From positions 1 through 64,000 of the IMG/VR virus record IMGVR_UViG_3300023179_000069: DNA of 64,000 nt; one strand, 5' to 3'. The notes beneath the pieces were generated by a model. It saw only the letters and a list, made by a program, of their open reading frames with translations, searched no databases and had not been told where the DNA came from. The translations under genes were made by a program, and so were the position numbers. This DNA comes from a virus. Numbering within the stretch: position 1 is the first letter of the stretch; the number at the start of each line of letters is the position of its first letter. Below, piece by piece: positions 1 to 9,742 of this stretch.

Positions 1-885
1 TACACTGCACCCGGTGGAGGATTTGGCGCAGACGCGCTTGATAATCTTTTTACCGCATCAGATGGAATCAGTTTTATTGCAGCCTCAGGCGGAGGTGGAG
101 GTGGAGGAACATATGTTGTTGATTCCCTAAATGGCAATTATAGAATTTTACCGGGTGTGGGAAAACAGGCATACGGCGGAGGTTCCGCAATAGCAACAGC
201 AGGATATTCAGGCGGAGGAGGTGGTGCTGGATCTGCTGGAAATCCAAGTCAGTCCGGCAGTTCCGGAGCAGGTGGAGCAGGCGTTACAGGATATTTTCCG
301 GGATTTCTTCCTTCCTCTTTATATTTTTCTGCGGGCGGCGGAGGAGGATACGCGAATGCACTCGGAGCAGGATCGGCTTATTTCGGAGGAGGAAAGGGTG
401 GACCTTATGCAGACTATATAGATTATTCTAATTTATATTTCTGGAAGTATGAATCTACCGTTACTACATCTCCCCTTCAAACATCAGGATCACTTACTTT
501 AATCTTTACAGGTTCTGCATCTGAATGGATGCAAGGAGAGTTTTTCAACATACCCTCTCTTGTGAGTGTAGCACTGGCAAGCATCACATATGCCACAACA
601 TCAACTCAAAAGTGGCAACTAATAAATGTTAATTCTTCAAGTTATACATTCTATAGTGGAATATTAGGTGGTCGGAATTTTAATTCAAGTGGTTCATTGC
701 TTGCTCAAAACTCAGCTTCCACGACTCCAATTTCAGGAAAGGGGCAAAATGCTCAGTATAATCCTGTTGCGGGAGGATATGGAGCCGGAGGGGGAGGCGC
801 TGGAAGACCAACTGAATCCACACAAACATCATATCCCGGAAAAGGCGCACCCGGAATAGTTATAGTAAAATGGTCAGCATCATAA
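1..885 (+). CDS. Glycine-rich tail adhesin (5' end outside window)
   Basis: The frame is open from base 1, so the start lies upstream; a GTG at 157 is only internal. The product is dominated by runs of Gly with Ala/Ser (for example GGGGGAGSAG) on both sides of a less glycine-rich stretch near bases 430-720. It ends with GAPGIVIVKW, an ending typical of glycine-rich phage fibre tips. Known glycine-rich tip proteins of tailed phages form polyglycine-II helices that carry receptor-binding loops. I infer a receptor-binding or adhesin tip role here. The stop at 883-885 is followed at once by the RBS of the next fibre gene, so the two are probably co-transcribed. Host receptor unknown. Confidence 0.7.
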   Translation, partial: YTAPGGGFGADALDNLFTASDGISFIAASGGGGGGGTYVVDSLNGNYRILPGVGKQAYGGGSAIATAGYSGGGGGAGSAGNPSQSGSSGAGGAGVTGYFPGFLPSSLYFSAGGGGGYANALGAGSAYFGGGKGGPYADYIDYSNLYFWKYESTVTTSPLQTSGSLTLIFTGSASEWMQGEFFNIPSLVSVALASITYATTSTQKWQLINVNSSSYTFYSGILGGRNFNSSGSLLAQNSASTTPISGKGQNAQYNPVAGGYGAGGGGAGRPTESTQTSYPGKGAPGIVIVKWSAS

Positions 886-895
886 GGAGAATATA

Positions 896-3367
896 ATGTC
901 ATATAGGTACAGAGTGATATCTGATAATCCTTTAGGTTACTGGGATTTATCTAATATAAACAGCAGTAGTAATTATGATATTACTACTGCTAGTAATCAT
1001 GCTTTTGTTTCTAGTAATGTTATTTTTTCTACCCCACCACTTATATTAAATTCTGGGTCGGTGGCAAGAATAACCTCACCAACAGCAAGTATTAGAATAA
1101 ACAATACATATGATGCATTTAATGCTAATTCAGTAAACTCAACATATTCATTAGAATTTTGGTTTCATTTTAATGGATTATTTAATGGAAATGGCTACGA
1201 ATTAAACAACACAGCATCTGGATATTTCAATAATAATCAATTAGATATTTTAAAAGCAATAAATACCAGCACTGGCTCAACAATATCAAAAATATACTAT
1301 GACTACAATTCAAATACTTTAAGATATGGATATCCCGGAACGGGAAATTCAGAAGCCTATTATTATTTAAAAAATCTTGATACACCATTGCACATTGTTG
1401 CAACATACAATGGTGGAGCAATAAGCTTAAAAGTTAATAATGATCAGGGTTATAGTGCTATTTTATACAATAATGCTTTAATTAATTCAGCTTCAAGATT
1501 AAATATGGTTCAATATGTAATTGATGGTTCATCAATTAATACAAATTATTCAGGTAGTACAAGCTTTTTGATATCTAATTTAGCAATATATAATTATGAA
1601 TTAAGTTCTAATACAATAAAAAATCATCTCGTCTGGGCCGGATATCAAAATGATCCAGAATATTTTTCAAATAATAATCAAAATGTAGATTATTTTAATT
1701 TAATATATGATTCAAATAATTTTTTGTATTATAGAAAATATGATAAGTTTGATTTAAAAAATTACAAAGAAGAATATAAAACTGCAATAGATGAAAATGG
1801 TATAGGAATAAAATATCTAAGTCCATTACAATTTATTTCTAATTCCGGTGGAACATTAACAGTAAATTCTTCAAGTGGAATGAATTGGTCTTCATCTGCA
1901 GACTATTTATATTTTCCAGATTTTGGTCAATATGTTCAAAATTCATTCTCTATTTTTGTTCAAACATCATCTAGTGTTACAGCGAGCAATCAATATTTAT
2001 TTTCAATTAATTCTGTAGATGGATCAAATATTTTATTTTTGCAAAAAAATCCATTACCGGCATCAGGATATTATTTATATTATTATAATTCTTCAAATGC
2101 ACAATATACTTTATTTGCATCTATAGTTAATCCAACATCGGTTTTGGCGGGCAAAGAAAATGTAGGAATATCATATGATGGATACAACATCTATCTTTAT
2201 GCATCAACATCCTCTGTTGTTAAATCAGTAAATCCTTTTAATATTAATTCAAATAGTACATTGATTCTTGGAAAAAGTAATTCAGCATCAAATATGCCAA
2301 ACAATACAACTTTTTATTCAAATTTAAGTATTTTTGATTACGAAGCAAAAAATTATGCTACTGCGTCTTCTGCTTTTAATTCAAATAAAATGTTATTTGG
2401 ACCACTCACAAGTAGTCTTACATTAAATCAATATGCTTATGTCATTTATGAATATCCAGTGGCTACGATTAATAAAAAAATTGGCGGGTCGTACATAAAT
2501 TGGACATCACCAGACAACATTACTGCCAAAATATCTTATGATGATGGAGATTCTTGGATCAACGCATCTTGGAATTCATATTTAAAAAATCATGACAACA
2601 CAGTATTTCAAGAAAATGTATTAGTTAAATTTGAATTTAATCAAAAATATAATGATTTTTATCCTTTAAGATTAAATAATTTTGAATTTGGAATTTATGA
2701 TAATGATTCATTTGTTTCAGATTTTAAAAATTATCAATTATTTTTTAATTCTGCATCATCTTATAGCACTCAATCCTATAGAAATGTAAATAATAAAATT
2801 GTATTTAGACCAGAAAATTTTGGAGTTACTTTTAAAACAAATTCATCAGAAATAGTTCCGGGATATGCAACGGCATATTCTGCATCAACAGATGCCTACG
2901 GTTTAGATTTTTGGCTAAGAATTGATGATTTACAAACAAATAGAAGTAGTTCTCCAGTTTATTTATTAAATACATCAAGTTATTCCTTATACTACACCGC
3001 CTCAAATCCGGTATTACAATGGGCAAGTGCAGGACCAATATTTATTTATATTAATGGTGCATCTGTGTCAAGAGGATCATATAGTTTATTGCAAAATGAA
3101 TATTATCATGTTGCAATTTCATCAATATCTCCCGTTTCTGGAAACATAAATATAAATGGAGGAGTAGCGAATAGTGGTTCATATAATGCTAATGCTACAT
3201 ATGGATATTTATCACTATGGAACACTCAACCAACGCCAACAGACATTCAAAATAGATATACTTTATTTACATCTAATTTTATTCAAACTGCTTCAACTCA
3301 AGATAATACTTTGTTTTTACGCAATTCTAGTTACTATGATAGCGCTTCTGCATATAAAATTGGTTAG
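896..3367 (+). CDS. Tail fibre/adhesin with LamG-like lectin modules
   Basis: 823 residues, with an AAGGAG box 8 bases before the ATG. At least three stretches look like concanavalin/LamG folds. The first (about residues 75-235) contains YSLEFWFHF and LHIVATYNGG. The second (about 340-480) contains VGISYDGYNIYLYAS. The third (about 660-800) contains YGLDFWLRI and YYHVAIS. LamG-like modules usually bind carbohydrates. Codon use is very AT-rich, with much Asn, Ser and Tyr, as in the other fibre genes. It follows the glycine-rich adhesin and precedes the head genes. I infer a surface-exposed, sugar-binding fibre; the ligand is unknown. No enzymatic motif was seen. Confidence 0.7.
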   Translation: MSYRYRVISDNPLGYWDLSNINSSSNYDITTASNHAFVSSNVIFSTPPLILNSGSVARITSPTASIRINNTYDAFNANSVNSTYSLEFWFHFNGLFNGNGYELNNTASGYFNNNQLDILKAINTSTGSTISKIYYDYNSNTLRYGYPGTGNSEAYYYLKNLDTPLHIVATYNGGAISLKVNNDQGYSAILYNNALINSASRLNMVQYVIDGSSINTNYSGSTSFLISNLAIYNYELSSNTIKNHLVWAGYQNDPEYFSNNNQNVDYFNLIYDSNNFLYYRKYDKFDLKNYKEEYKTAIDENGIGIKYLSPLQFISNSGGTLTVNSSSGMNWSSSADYLYFPDFGQYVQNSFSIFVQTSSSVTASNQYLFSINSVDGSNILFLQKNPLPASGYYLYYYNSSNAQYTLFASIVNPTSVLAGKENVGISYDGYNIYLYASTSSVVKSVNPFNINSNSTLILGKSNSASNMPNNTTFYSNLSIFDYEAKNYATASSAFNSNKMLFGPLTSSLTLNQYAYVIYEYPVATINKKIGGSYINWTSPDNITAKISYDDGDSWINASWNSYLKNHDNTVFQENVLVKFEFNQKYNDFYPLRLNNFEFGIYDNDSFVSDFKNYQLFFNSASSYSTQSYRNVNNKIVFRPENFGVTFKTNSSEIVPGYATAYSASTDAYGLDFWLRIDDLQTNRSSSPVYLLNTSSYSLYYTASNPVLQWASAGPIFIYINGASVSRGSYSLLQNEYYHVAISSISPVSGNININGGVANSGSYNANATYGYLSLWNTQPTPTDIQNRYTLFTSNFIQTASTQDNTLFLRNSSYYDSASAYKIG

Positions 3368-3402
3368 TGTATGTCAATATTTTTCAGTTTAGAACAATAA
3401 AA

Positions 3403-3411
3403 TGGTAAAAT
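3403..3411 (+). promoter_or_regulatory. Extended -10 promoter for the portal-region transcript
   Basis: TGG-TAAAAT lies 6 bases before the ATG at 3418, with no Shine-Dalgarno in between. A transcript starting about 7 bases after the box would begin at or next to the start codon, so it would be leaderless. No good -35 is visible. Confidence 0.55.
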
Positions 3412-3417
3412 TTATTT

Positions 3418-3756
3418 ATGTCTAAAATGAAAATTACACCATTAGAAGAAGTAAATTACGGACTTTACATTTGGCATACTTCAGACGGTAAAGTTGTAAA
3501 AGATGAAGATGGCAACTATCTTTGTATTCCCGCCACAAAAGGCAGTGTTTCTAAAATTAAAAGACTAAAAGAAGTAGCAACACATTACGGATTGGGTGAC
3601 GGAGTAGCTGTATGGTTTTCGGGCCATAGACAAATAACCGATGAAGAATATGAAGATCAAAAACAAAGACTTGAATGGGGTTTAATTCCCGATGAATATG
3701 ATCTTCCAGCATTAAAGGAAGATTTAGAACAAAAAAGGAAGATGAAGATTGTCTAA
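3418..3756 (+). CDS. Hypothetical protein upstream of portal
   Basis: 112 residues, soluble and charged, with no membrane segment and no motif I can name. The C-terminal third is rich in Glu/Lys/Arg and likely helical. It starts without an RBS, just after a TGGTAAAAT box, and its last 8 bases overlap the TTG start of the portal gene. Coupled translation with portal is likely. The position at the head of the morphogenesis operon suggests a packaging or head role, but that is inference from location only. Confidence 0.65.
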   Translation: MSKMKITPLEEVNYGLYIWHTSDGKVVKDEDGNYLCIPATKGSVSKIKRLKEVATHYGLGDGVAVWFSGHRQITDEEYEDQKQRLEWGLIPDEYDLPALKEDLEQKRKMKIV

Positions 3757-5326
3757 TTTAACAATAGCTGACGACTCAGATGATTTTGATGTAATTAAAA
3801 TTAAGTCAAATACAGATATTTATGGATATCAGTCAGAAACTACCTTTGAAGATCCATTTTCCAAAAGCTGGGATGATCTGCAAAAGCTAGATGGACTAAG
3901 TGCCAATTTTAAAAGAAGAGTTTCTAGGATGCAAAAATCATTTACTGGCGTAGATGATGCAAAATCTAAGAAGCTTGACCCTCTTGATTTAACAGGATAT
4001 TCTCTTTTCCAGATTGTTCAGCCACCATACAACATGCTTTATCTTGCCCAACTTTTTGATCTTTCACCATTCCACCACGCAGCAGTCAATGCAAAGGTTG
4101 CAAATGTCATTGGGCTTGGATATAGGTTTGAAGAAACACAAAAAGTTCTTGATAAAGTTGAAGATGTAATGGGTGAAGATGAAAAACTTGACAAATTAAG
4201 AAGAAAAATTTCTCGCGGTAAAAGAGATTTACAAGACTATCTAGAGTCTATGAATTCAGACGACACCTTCTTGGAGACTATGAAGAAGATTTATACAGAC
4301 CTTGAAACCACAGGAAATGCCTACATGGAAATTGGTAGAACCTCATCTGGAAGAATTGGATATATTGGACATATTCCAACTATTACAATGCGTATTCGCC
4401 GTCACAGAGATGGCTTTGTTCAGGTTGTATATAACCGCTACACATTCTTTAGAAATTATGGGGATACAACAACAGAAGATCAAATTGGTACAGATCCTCG
4501 TCCAAATGAAGTGATTCACTTTAAAAAGTATGCGCCTACTAATACATACTATGGAATTCCAGATGTTCTTTCAGCAAAGAATGCTGTTGCAGGTGACGAA
4601 TTTGCATCCCGTTTCAACTTGGATTACTTTGAGAATAAAGCAGTTCCAAGATACATTATCACAGTAAAGGGTGCAAGATTGTCTGCAGATTCTGAGCGCA
4701 AACTTCTTGAATTCTTCCAGACAGGATTAAGAGGAAGAAATCACCGCTCACTTTACATCCCGCTTCCATCCGATGGAGAAAATTCTCGCGTAGAATTTAA
4801 GATGGAGCCCGTAGAGGCTGGAGTTCAAGATTCTTCATTCAAGAATTACTCAGTAGAAAACCGTGACCGTATTTTTATTTCCCACCGTGTACCAATCTCT
4901 AAGGTCGGAATTCCACAAGGAGTTTCTTTGGCGGGAGCAAAAGATGCGGACAAAACATTCAAAGAGCAAGTATGTAAGCCAAATCAACAGTACTTGGAAG
5001 AAAGAATTAATAAGTTTATTAAAGAGATTACTGATGCATTTACACTTAAGTTTAATGAACTTACGCTTACAGATGAAGAAACACAGAGTAGAATTGATGA
5101 AGTTTACTTAAGAAATAAGGTTTTTGTTCCTAACGATGTTAGATCACGCAAGGGTCTTGCGCCAAGACCTGAAGGTGATGAGCCAATTGAATTAAAGCCA
5201 CAACAGGCAGCAGAGGCAAGAACACAAATGACAGGAAATAGAACTAGAGATCAAAAAAGAACTACAAATGCCCCAGATAAGCAGGGTGATGCAAGAAATG
5301 CAAAGGGAGAAGGCAGAAAAGTATAA
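3749..5326 (+). CDS. Portal protein
   Basis: 525 residues. The portal forms the ring at one capsid vertex through which DNA is packaged and to which the neck attaches. The middle of the protein (about residues 170-350) has the phage-portal pattern: TTGNAYMEI, then NEVIHFKKYAP, YYGIPDVLSA and a following FNLDYF stretch. The C-terminus (about 450-525) is charged and low in complexity. The start is TTG, chosen because the reading frame fits and a GGAAGATGAAG-type RBS precedes it; it overlaps the upstream gene by 8 bases. Protease/scaffold and capsid follow in the usual order. Codon use is less AT-biased than in the fibre genes, as expected for a well-expressed, conserved gene. Confidence 0.9.
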   Translation: MSNLTIADDSDDFDVIKIKSNTDIYGYQSETTFEDPFSKSWDDLQKLDGLSANFKRRVSRMQKSFTGVDDAKSKKLDPLDLTGYSLFQIVQPPYNMLYLAQLFDLSPFHHAAVNAKVANVIGLGYRFEETQKVLDKVEDVMGEDEKLDKLRRKISRGKRDLQDYLESMNSDDTFLETMKKIYTDLETTGNAYMEIGRTSSGRIGYIGHIPTITMRIRRHRDGFVQVVYNRYTFFRNYGDTTTEDQIGTDPRPNEVIHFKKYAPTNTYYGIPDVLSAKNAVAGDEFASRFNLDYFENKAVPRYIITVKGARLSADSERKLLEFFQTGLRGRNHRSLYIPLPSDGENSRVEFKMEPVEAGVQDSSFKNYSVENRDRIFISHRVPISKVGIPQGVSLAGAKDADKTFKEQVCKPNQQYLEERINKFIKEITDAFTLKFNELTLTDEETQSRIDEVYLRNKVFVPNDVRSRKGLAPRPEGDEPIELKPQQAAEARTQMTGNRTRDQKRTTNAPDKQGDARNAKGEGRKV

Positions 5327-5353
5327 CACTAATTTTGCCTTAATCAAGAAAGT

Positions 5354-5362
5354 TGATATTAT
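5354..5362 (+). promoter_or_regulatory. Extended -10 promoter before protease gene
   Basis: TGA-TATTAT ends 9 bases before the ATG at 5372, and no Shine-Dalgarno lies between them. Predicted leaderless or near-leaderless start. Confidence 0.5.
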
Positions 5363-5371
5363 TTATTTAAT

Positions 5372-6997
5372 ATGAGTATTCAAAAAGCAAATTGGCAGAA
5401 TAGTAGTGACAAAATTAATTTTGCTCTACCATTTGCTAAGGTAAACAAGGAAAAAAGAACAGTGTCTGGATTTGCTACATTAGACAATGTAGACAGACAG
5501 GGCGATTTAGTTTTGGCTGACGCTTCTCAAGTTGCTTTTGACAAATTTCGCGGCAATTTAAGAGAAATGCATCAGCCTATTGCAGTAGGCAAGGTTGTTT
5601 CCTTTAATACAGAAGATTTTTATGATCCCAATACAAAAAAGAATCACAAAGGTATTTTTGTTGAAGCCTATATCTCAAAAGGCGCACAAGATACTTGGGA
5701 AAAAGTTCTTGACGGAACATTAACAGGATTTTCAATTGGTGGCAATATCGTTAAAGCATCTATGGAGCCCGGCGAAGAAGATGTCACAGAAAAAAGAAGA
5801 GTTATTAAAGAATATGAATTAATGGAACTTTCACTTGTAGACAATCCAGCAAACCCACTGGCAAACATATTCTCCATTCAAAAGAATGGGGATTCCTTTA
5901 TGTTCAAAGGTATGGCTACAGAAGTAGAAATTGAAAACATTTTTTGGTGCAATACAGATCAAATTGCATCTTCTTATGCAGGAGAAGCAAAAGATTGTCT
6001 AGTTTGCGACACATCAATGTCAAACATCGGATGGGTTGAAAAGAATGATATTGAAAAATCTGAAATTATCCAAAAAGCAGTAGTTTCTTATATGACAAAA
6101 GATGATGCTCCAACATCAGAACATGGTCCAAATAATATTGCTGGAGAATCAGAATCTCGTTCTATCAGCACAGATGATACAATTAACATGTATCCAGATC
6201 AAAATCCTATTGGTGTTACAAAAAATGGAATCAAAGTTGGATCATTTGTAAAGTGGAATTCAAGCGGTGGAACCGCTTACGGAAAAGTTTTAAAGATTGT
6301 TTCAAAGGGCTCAATCAAAGTTCCAAATAGCTCATTTACAATCAAGGCTGAAGAAGGAAACCCAGCCGTACTAATTAAGGTTTACAAGAAAACAGATAAA
6401 GGATTTGTGCCGACAGAAACTACTGTCGGACACAAAGCAGATACACTCAAAGTTGCAAAAATGCGTGTGTCTACAATCAATAAAACATTTTTAAGTGAAG
6501 GAGGGACAGAAATGGCTATTGACCCAGAAGATACAGTAGAATCTACAACAATTGATGAATTTGAAGAAATTGTTGAAGAAGTAGTAGAAGCTACTGAAGT
6601 TGCTACAGCAATTGAAGAAATTGCTACAGAAGATGTTGATTTTACAAAAATGGCATCCGATCTAAAGACCTACTTTGGTAGTGCTTTAAAAAAGAGCGCA
6701 GAAGCTCTTAAAGAAGCAAATGACAATATTGAGGGGAAGATTGAGAAATCGTATAAAGATCTGCAAGGTAATCTTGAAAATTTATCTAACGATTACTCTT
6801 CCCTCCTACAAAAAAGTGCTTCTCTTGAAGCAGAATTAACAGATTTGAAAAAGTCTTTTGATAATGTTGCTGAAAGACTCGCAAAATACGAGAATGATAC
6901 AGCAATCAGAAAGTCTGGAGAAGTTGAACAGGCTCAAGAGACAAAGATTCAAAAAAGTATATGGCAAGGACACTTCCTCGGTGTTTCAGACCTATAA
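5372..6997 (+). CDS. Prohead protease fused to scaffold-like C-terminus
   Basis: 541 residues, longer than a plain protease. Residues 15-165 match the XkdF/HK97 prohead serine protease pattern: His67 in REMHQP, Ser121 in FSIGG and the ELSLVDNPANP strand at 152-162. The His and Ser are the expected catalytic pair. Residues about 285-370 form a small beta domain (VGSFVKWNSSGG, then KVPNSSFTI) that I have seen fused to actinophage proteases. Residues about 420-541 are acidic, then coiled-coil, with Lys/Glu/Leu heptads, and should act as internal scaffold. The protease would cut the scaffold after head assembly. It lies between portal and capsid, as expected. Confidence 0.85.
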   Translation: MSIQKANWQNSSDKINFALPFAKVNKEKRTVSGFATLDNVDRQGDLVLADASQVAFDKFRGNLREMHQPIAVGKVVSFNTEDFYDPNTKKNHKGIFVEAYISKGAQDTWEKVLDGTLTGFSIGGNIVKASMEPGEEDVTEKRRVIKEYELMELSLVDNPANPLANIFSIQKNGDSFMFKGMATEVEIENIFWCNTDQIASSYAGEAKDCLVCDTSMSNIGWVEKNDIEKSEIIQKAVVSYMTKDDAPTSEHGPNNIAGESESRSISTDDTINMYPDQNPIGVTKNGIKVGSFVKWNSSGGTAYGKVLKIVSKGSIKVPNSSFTIKAEEGNPAVLIKVYKKTDKGFVPTETTVGHKADTLKVAKMRVSTINKTFLSEGGTEMAIDPEDTVESTTIDEFEEIVEEVVEATEVATAIEEIATEDVDFTKMASDLKTYFGSALKKSAEALKEANDNIEGKIEKSYKDLQGNLENLSNDYSSLLQKSASLEAELTDLKKSFDNVAERLAKYENDTAIRKSGEVEQAQETKIQKSIWQGHFLGVSDL

Positions 6998-7030
6998 AAA
7001 TCCAAAAAAGAAAGAAGGTGAAATAAAAAT

Positions 7031-8287
7031 ATGAGTAACGAACTACTACAAAAGGTTATTGACACAACAAACCTTGGACAGAACGCAGGTGCTACAAATG
7101 TTCCTTCAGGAGATACCGCAACATATAGCGGTGTTGGTCTACTTTACCCAGATCAGGCTAATAGATTCCTTGACTACATGTGGGATGCAACAATTCTTGC
7201 CAAAACAGCTCGTACAATCCGTATGCGCTCAAACACAACAGAAATTGACCGTACATATGTAAATCAGAGAATTATGACAGTTGCTACAGAAGATCAGCCA
7301 GCAAACTACACAACTGGTTTTACAAATTCAGATGCTAAATTTGCTAAGGTTTCTCTTACAACTCGCAAGCTTCGCCTCGACTGGGAGCTTTCCGCTGAAT
7401 CACTTGAGGACAACATTGAAGGTCCAGATCTAGAGGATCACATTGCTCGCCTCATGGCAACACAAGCCGGTAACGATGTTGAGGATGTTCTCATTAACGG
7501 AGATGGTACATCTTCAGGTCTAATGGGTGCATTCAAAGGTTTCCGCCAGCTTGCTATTGATAACGCACATGTTCTTGACGCAGGTGGCTATGGTCTTGAC
7601 AAGGCTGTATTCAATGCAGCTATCAAGCAGCTACCCCGTAAGTACAAGCAACGCCGTAACCAGTTAAGATTCTTCACAGGTTCCAACTTGGTTCAGGATT
7701 ACCTATACAACCTAACAGCCATGTCACAGACAGGCTTTACACCATTTGACATTGCTTCTAGCATTGTTCGTGGTGATGTTGCAGCCAACGATGGAGGTCC
7801 CGGAACGGTTACACCATTCGCATTCGGAATTCCAGTTGTCAATGTTCCTCTAATTGATGAAAACTCAAGACTAATTCGTGGACTAAGCAACACCGTATCT
7901 AACCTAGGCTCTGCCTCAGTTAACAACGGTTTGCCATCAGGTGATGTTCACTTGACATTCCCACAGAACTTCATCATTGGTATTAAGCGCGATGTTGTTG
8001 TATACCGTTTGTTCCAACCAAAAAAGGACACAATTGAGTATACACTTTTCATCCGTGTTGGATGTCAGCTTGAAAACTATGACGCACATGTTATCGTAAG
8101 AAACATTGCAGTAGGTGGTACAGTCGGAGCATTCGCAACACCATCAACAGGTGGTATCGGAAACTTCGGTGCTTCAGCAGGACCAAGTGTTACATTCTTT
8201 GGAACAGCATCATACTCTGGTGCAACAGCTTCTATTGGTGGAACACCAACAGCCTCAGCAATCAATATTGCTGCTACAACATACTAA
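7031..8287 (+). CDS. Major capsid protein
   Basis: 418 residues with an HK97-like profile. There is a flexible N-terminus and a long helix (FLDYMWDATILAKTARTIRM). KLRLDWELSAESLED, then a helix ending in EDVLINGD, give the E-loop/spine-helix pattern. The C-terminal ~50 residues are a Gly/Ser/Thr/Ala tail, possibly exposed. Expression should be very high: codons shift towards C-ending forms compared with the neighbours, and a strong AAGAAGGTGAAATAAAAATATG-type ribosome site, shared in form with the major tail protein, precedes the ATG. An intrinsic terminator follows at 8306-8329, so this is the last gene of its transcript. Confidence 0.9.
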   Translation: MSNELLQKVIDTTNLGQNAGATNVPSGDTATYSGVGLLYPDQANRFLDYMWDATILAKTARTIRMRSNTTEIDRTYVNQRIMTVATEDQPANYTTGFTNSDAKFAKVSLTTRKLRLDWELSAESLEDNIEGPDLEDHIARLMATQAGNDVEDVLINGDGTSSGLMGAFKGFRQLAIDNAHVLDAGGYGLDKAVFNAAIKQLPRKYKQRRNQLRFFTGSNLVQDYLYNLTAMSQTGFTPFDIASSIVRGDVAANDGGPGTVTPFAFGIPVVNVPLIDENSRLIRGLSNTVSNLGSASVNNGLPSGDVHLTFPQNFIIGIKRDVVVYRLFQPKKDTIEYTLFIRVGCQLENYDAHVIVRNIAVGGTVGAFATPSTGGIGNFGASAGPSVTFFGTASYSGATASIGGTPTASAINIAATTY

Positions 8288-8305
8288 TATTTTTAGTATT
8301 GGGTC

Positions 8306-8329
8306 AAGGGGAGCAGAAATGCTCCCCTT
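8306..8329 (+). terminator. Intrinsic terminator after major capsid gene
   Basis: A perfect 10-bp stem (AAGGGGAGCA/TGCTCCCCTT) with a GAAA tetraloop. The downstream tract is T-rich but interrupted (CTCATTTTCTG). It separates capsid from the next promoter. Confidence 0.75.
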
Positions 8330-8339
8330 ACTCATTTTC

Positions 8340-8348
8340 TGATATAAT
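8340..8348 (+). promoter_or_regulatory. Extended -10 promoter for neck operon
   Basis: TGA-TATAAT lies directly downstream of the capsid terminator and 23 bases before the ATG at 8372. An AAAGGA ribosome site lies between them, so this transcript has a leader. Confidence 0.65.
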
Positions 8349-8371
8349 CTTATACAAAGAAAGGATTAAAA

Positions 8372-8779
8372 ATGTCTTTTAATGATATGACTCTTATTGA
8401 TCTCAAAAGGATTGCCGATGATTTCGGAGTAGAATCACCCACAAAAATTACAAAACAAAAACTAATTGATTTATTATTTGAAGAAGGCGTTACATATGAT
8501 GTTTATGCACATTTTGATAAATTAAGCAAAGATGCAAGTGAAAAACAGGAGGAAGAGATGCAGTTTGTACCAGCACCACAAATAATTAATAGTTTTATGC
8601 AGAACACAATTTTAGTTAAAATGGATAGAGCAAATCTTAGCTATCAAGTTGGAAGATATATTTTTACTCAAGATCATCCATTTGTTGCTATGACTCAAGA
8701 AGATGCAAATGTTTTATTTAGCACAGAACAGGGGTTTAGGGTAGCAAATCCAATTGAAGCCCAACAATTTTATTCATAA
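8372..8779 (+). CDS. Head-associated hypothetical with Rho-N/SAP-like motif
   Basis: 135 residues. Residues 6-36 (LIDLKRIADDFGVE, then KQKLIDLLFEEG) look like the short helix-extended-helix motif of the Rho N-terminal/SAP/HeH group. That motif often binds nucleic acid or sits at the start of phage head-fibre proteins. The rest (QFVPAPQII, then GRYIFTQDHPFVAMTQEDA) looks like a small beta domain. It is the first gene after the capsid terminator. I infer a head or neck accessory protein, but the exact role is unknown. Confidence 0.6.
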   Translation: MSFNDMTLIDLKRIADDFGVESPTKITKQKLIDLLFEEGVTYDVYAHFDKLSKDASEKQEEEMQFVPAPQIINSFMQNTILVKMDRANLSYQVGRYIFTQDHPFVAMTQEDANVLFSTEQGFRVANPIEAQQFYS

Positions 8780-8793
8780 TGGAGGCAGTTTAG

Positions 8794-9741
8794 TTGCAAG
8801 AAATTCATAAAGGTACTAGTCAAAATGTAGAGCTATACATTTATGACAAAAATGGAAGCCTTACAAATGCTGATTCTACTGTTTTAGTTGATATATATGA
8901 CATGAACAGCGGAAGCACACTTTTAACTTCCGGTTCTGCAATTAATGATTCAAGGTTGGGGCTATACACATTTAATATATCCCCAACCTATACATCTGCA
9001 GCAGATACTGTTTTAAGATTAAATTGGAGATATAGTGTATCTTCAGCATCATATTCTCAATACAGTTATTATTCAGTAGTAACCCCATATGCCAATTTAA
9101 GCGAAATTATAGATTTTAATAATTATGGGGCAAGGCCACAAGATCCAAATTATAAAACACCAGAGCAAATTACATATGCTGAACAAATAGCTAGAATGCA
9201 AATTAATAATTACACAGGCATTAATTTTGGTAAAAGATATGGTTCTCAAGAGGTTTTTGCAATAGGATCAGATGCTGTTGAGTTAACAGAAAGAATGATA
9301 ACGCTAGATAAAGTATATGGCAATGGTGTTTTAATTATTGATAACACAGTTTCTCCACAATATAATATTGCTAATTGGGATGTAGAATTAACTCCAACAG
9401 GAAAAGCTGTAAGAATTGTAAACAATGGCTGGGATGTAAGATATGATAATCAGGTTGACCCTACAATTCTTTATTATGGTCAATTTAGAAAAAATGAAAG
9501 ATATTCATTTACTGGATATATCGGCTATGAATATGTACCTCAAGATATTAAACTTTGCACAATGCTTCTTGCAAATGATTTGCTTTCCAATGACGCGGCA
9601 TGGAGAGTGAAATATTTGAAATCAATTAAATTAAGTGAAACTCAATTTACTCTGGCATCCGGGGCATTTAATGGAACAGGAAATGTTATTGTTGACTCTA
9701 TTCTGGATTCATATAGAAATGTCGGCATTGTGGTGATTTAA
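8794..9741 (+). CDS. Putative head-tail connector (adaptor) protein
   Basis: 315 residues from a TTG start at 8794. TTG was chosen because GGAGG lies 8 bases upstream and no in-frame ATG follows nearby. Residues 1-105 look like an Ig-like beta sandwich (VELYIYDKNGS, LGLYTFNISP). Residues about 115-315 look like a mainly helical neck-adaptor domain, with PEQITYAEQIARMQINNYTG at its start and a C-terminal DSILDSYRNVG. Position between capsid and head-closure genes supports a connector. The N-terminal sandwich is extra compared with simple adaptors and may be surface-exposed. Confidence 0.6.
   Translation: MQEIHKGTSQNVELYIYDKNGSLTNADSTVLVDIYDMNSGSTLLTSGSAINDSRLGLYTFNISPTYTSAADTVLRLNWRYSVSSASYSQYSYYSVVTPYANLSEIIDFNNYGARPQDPNYKTPEQITYAEQIARMQINNYTGINFGKRYGSQEVFAIGSDAVELTERMITLDKVYGNGVLIIDNTVSPQYNIANWDVELTPTGKAVRIVNNGWDVRYDNQVDPTILYYGQFRKNERYSFTGYIGYEYVPQDIKLCTMLLANDLLSNDAAWRVKYLKSIKLSETQFTLASGAFNGTGNVIVDSILDSYRNVGIVVI
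8953..8989 (+). other. Intragenic GC-rich hairpin
   Basis: A perfect 9-bp inverted repeat (AGGTTGGGG/CCCCAACCT) around a 19-base AT-rich loop inside the connector gene. No T-run follows. Function unknown; it may be a chance result of the Leu-Gly and Ser-Pro codons. Confidence 0.45.
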
Positions 9742-9742
9742 T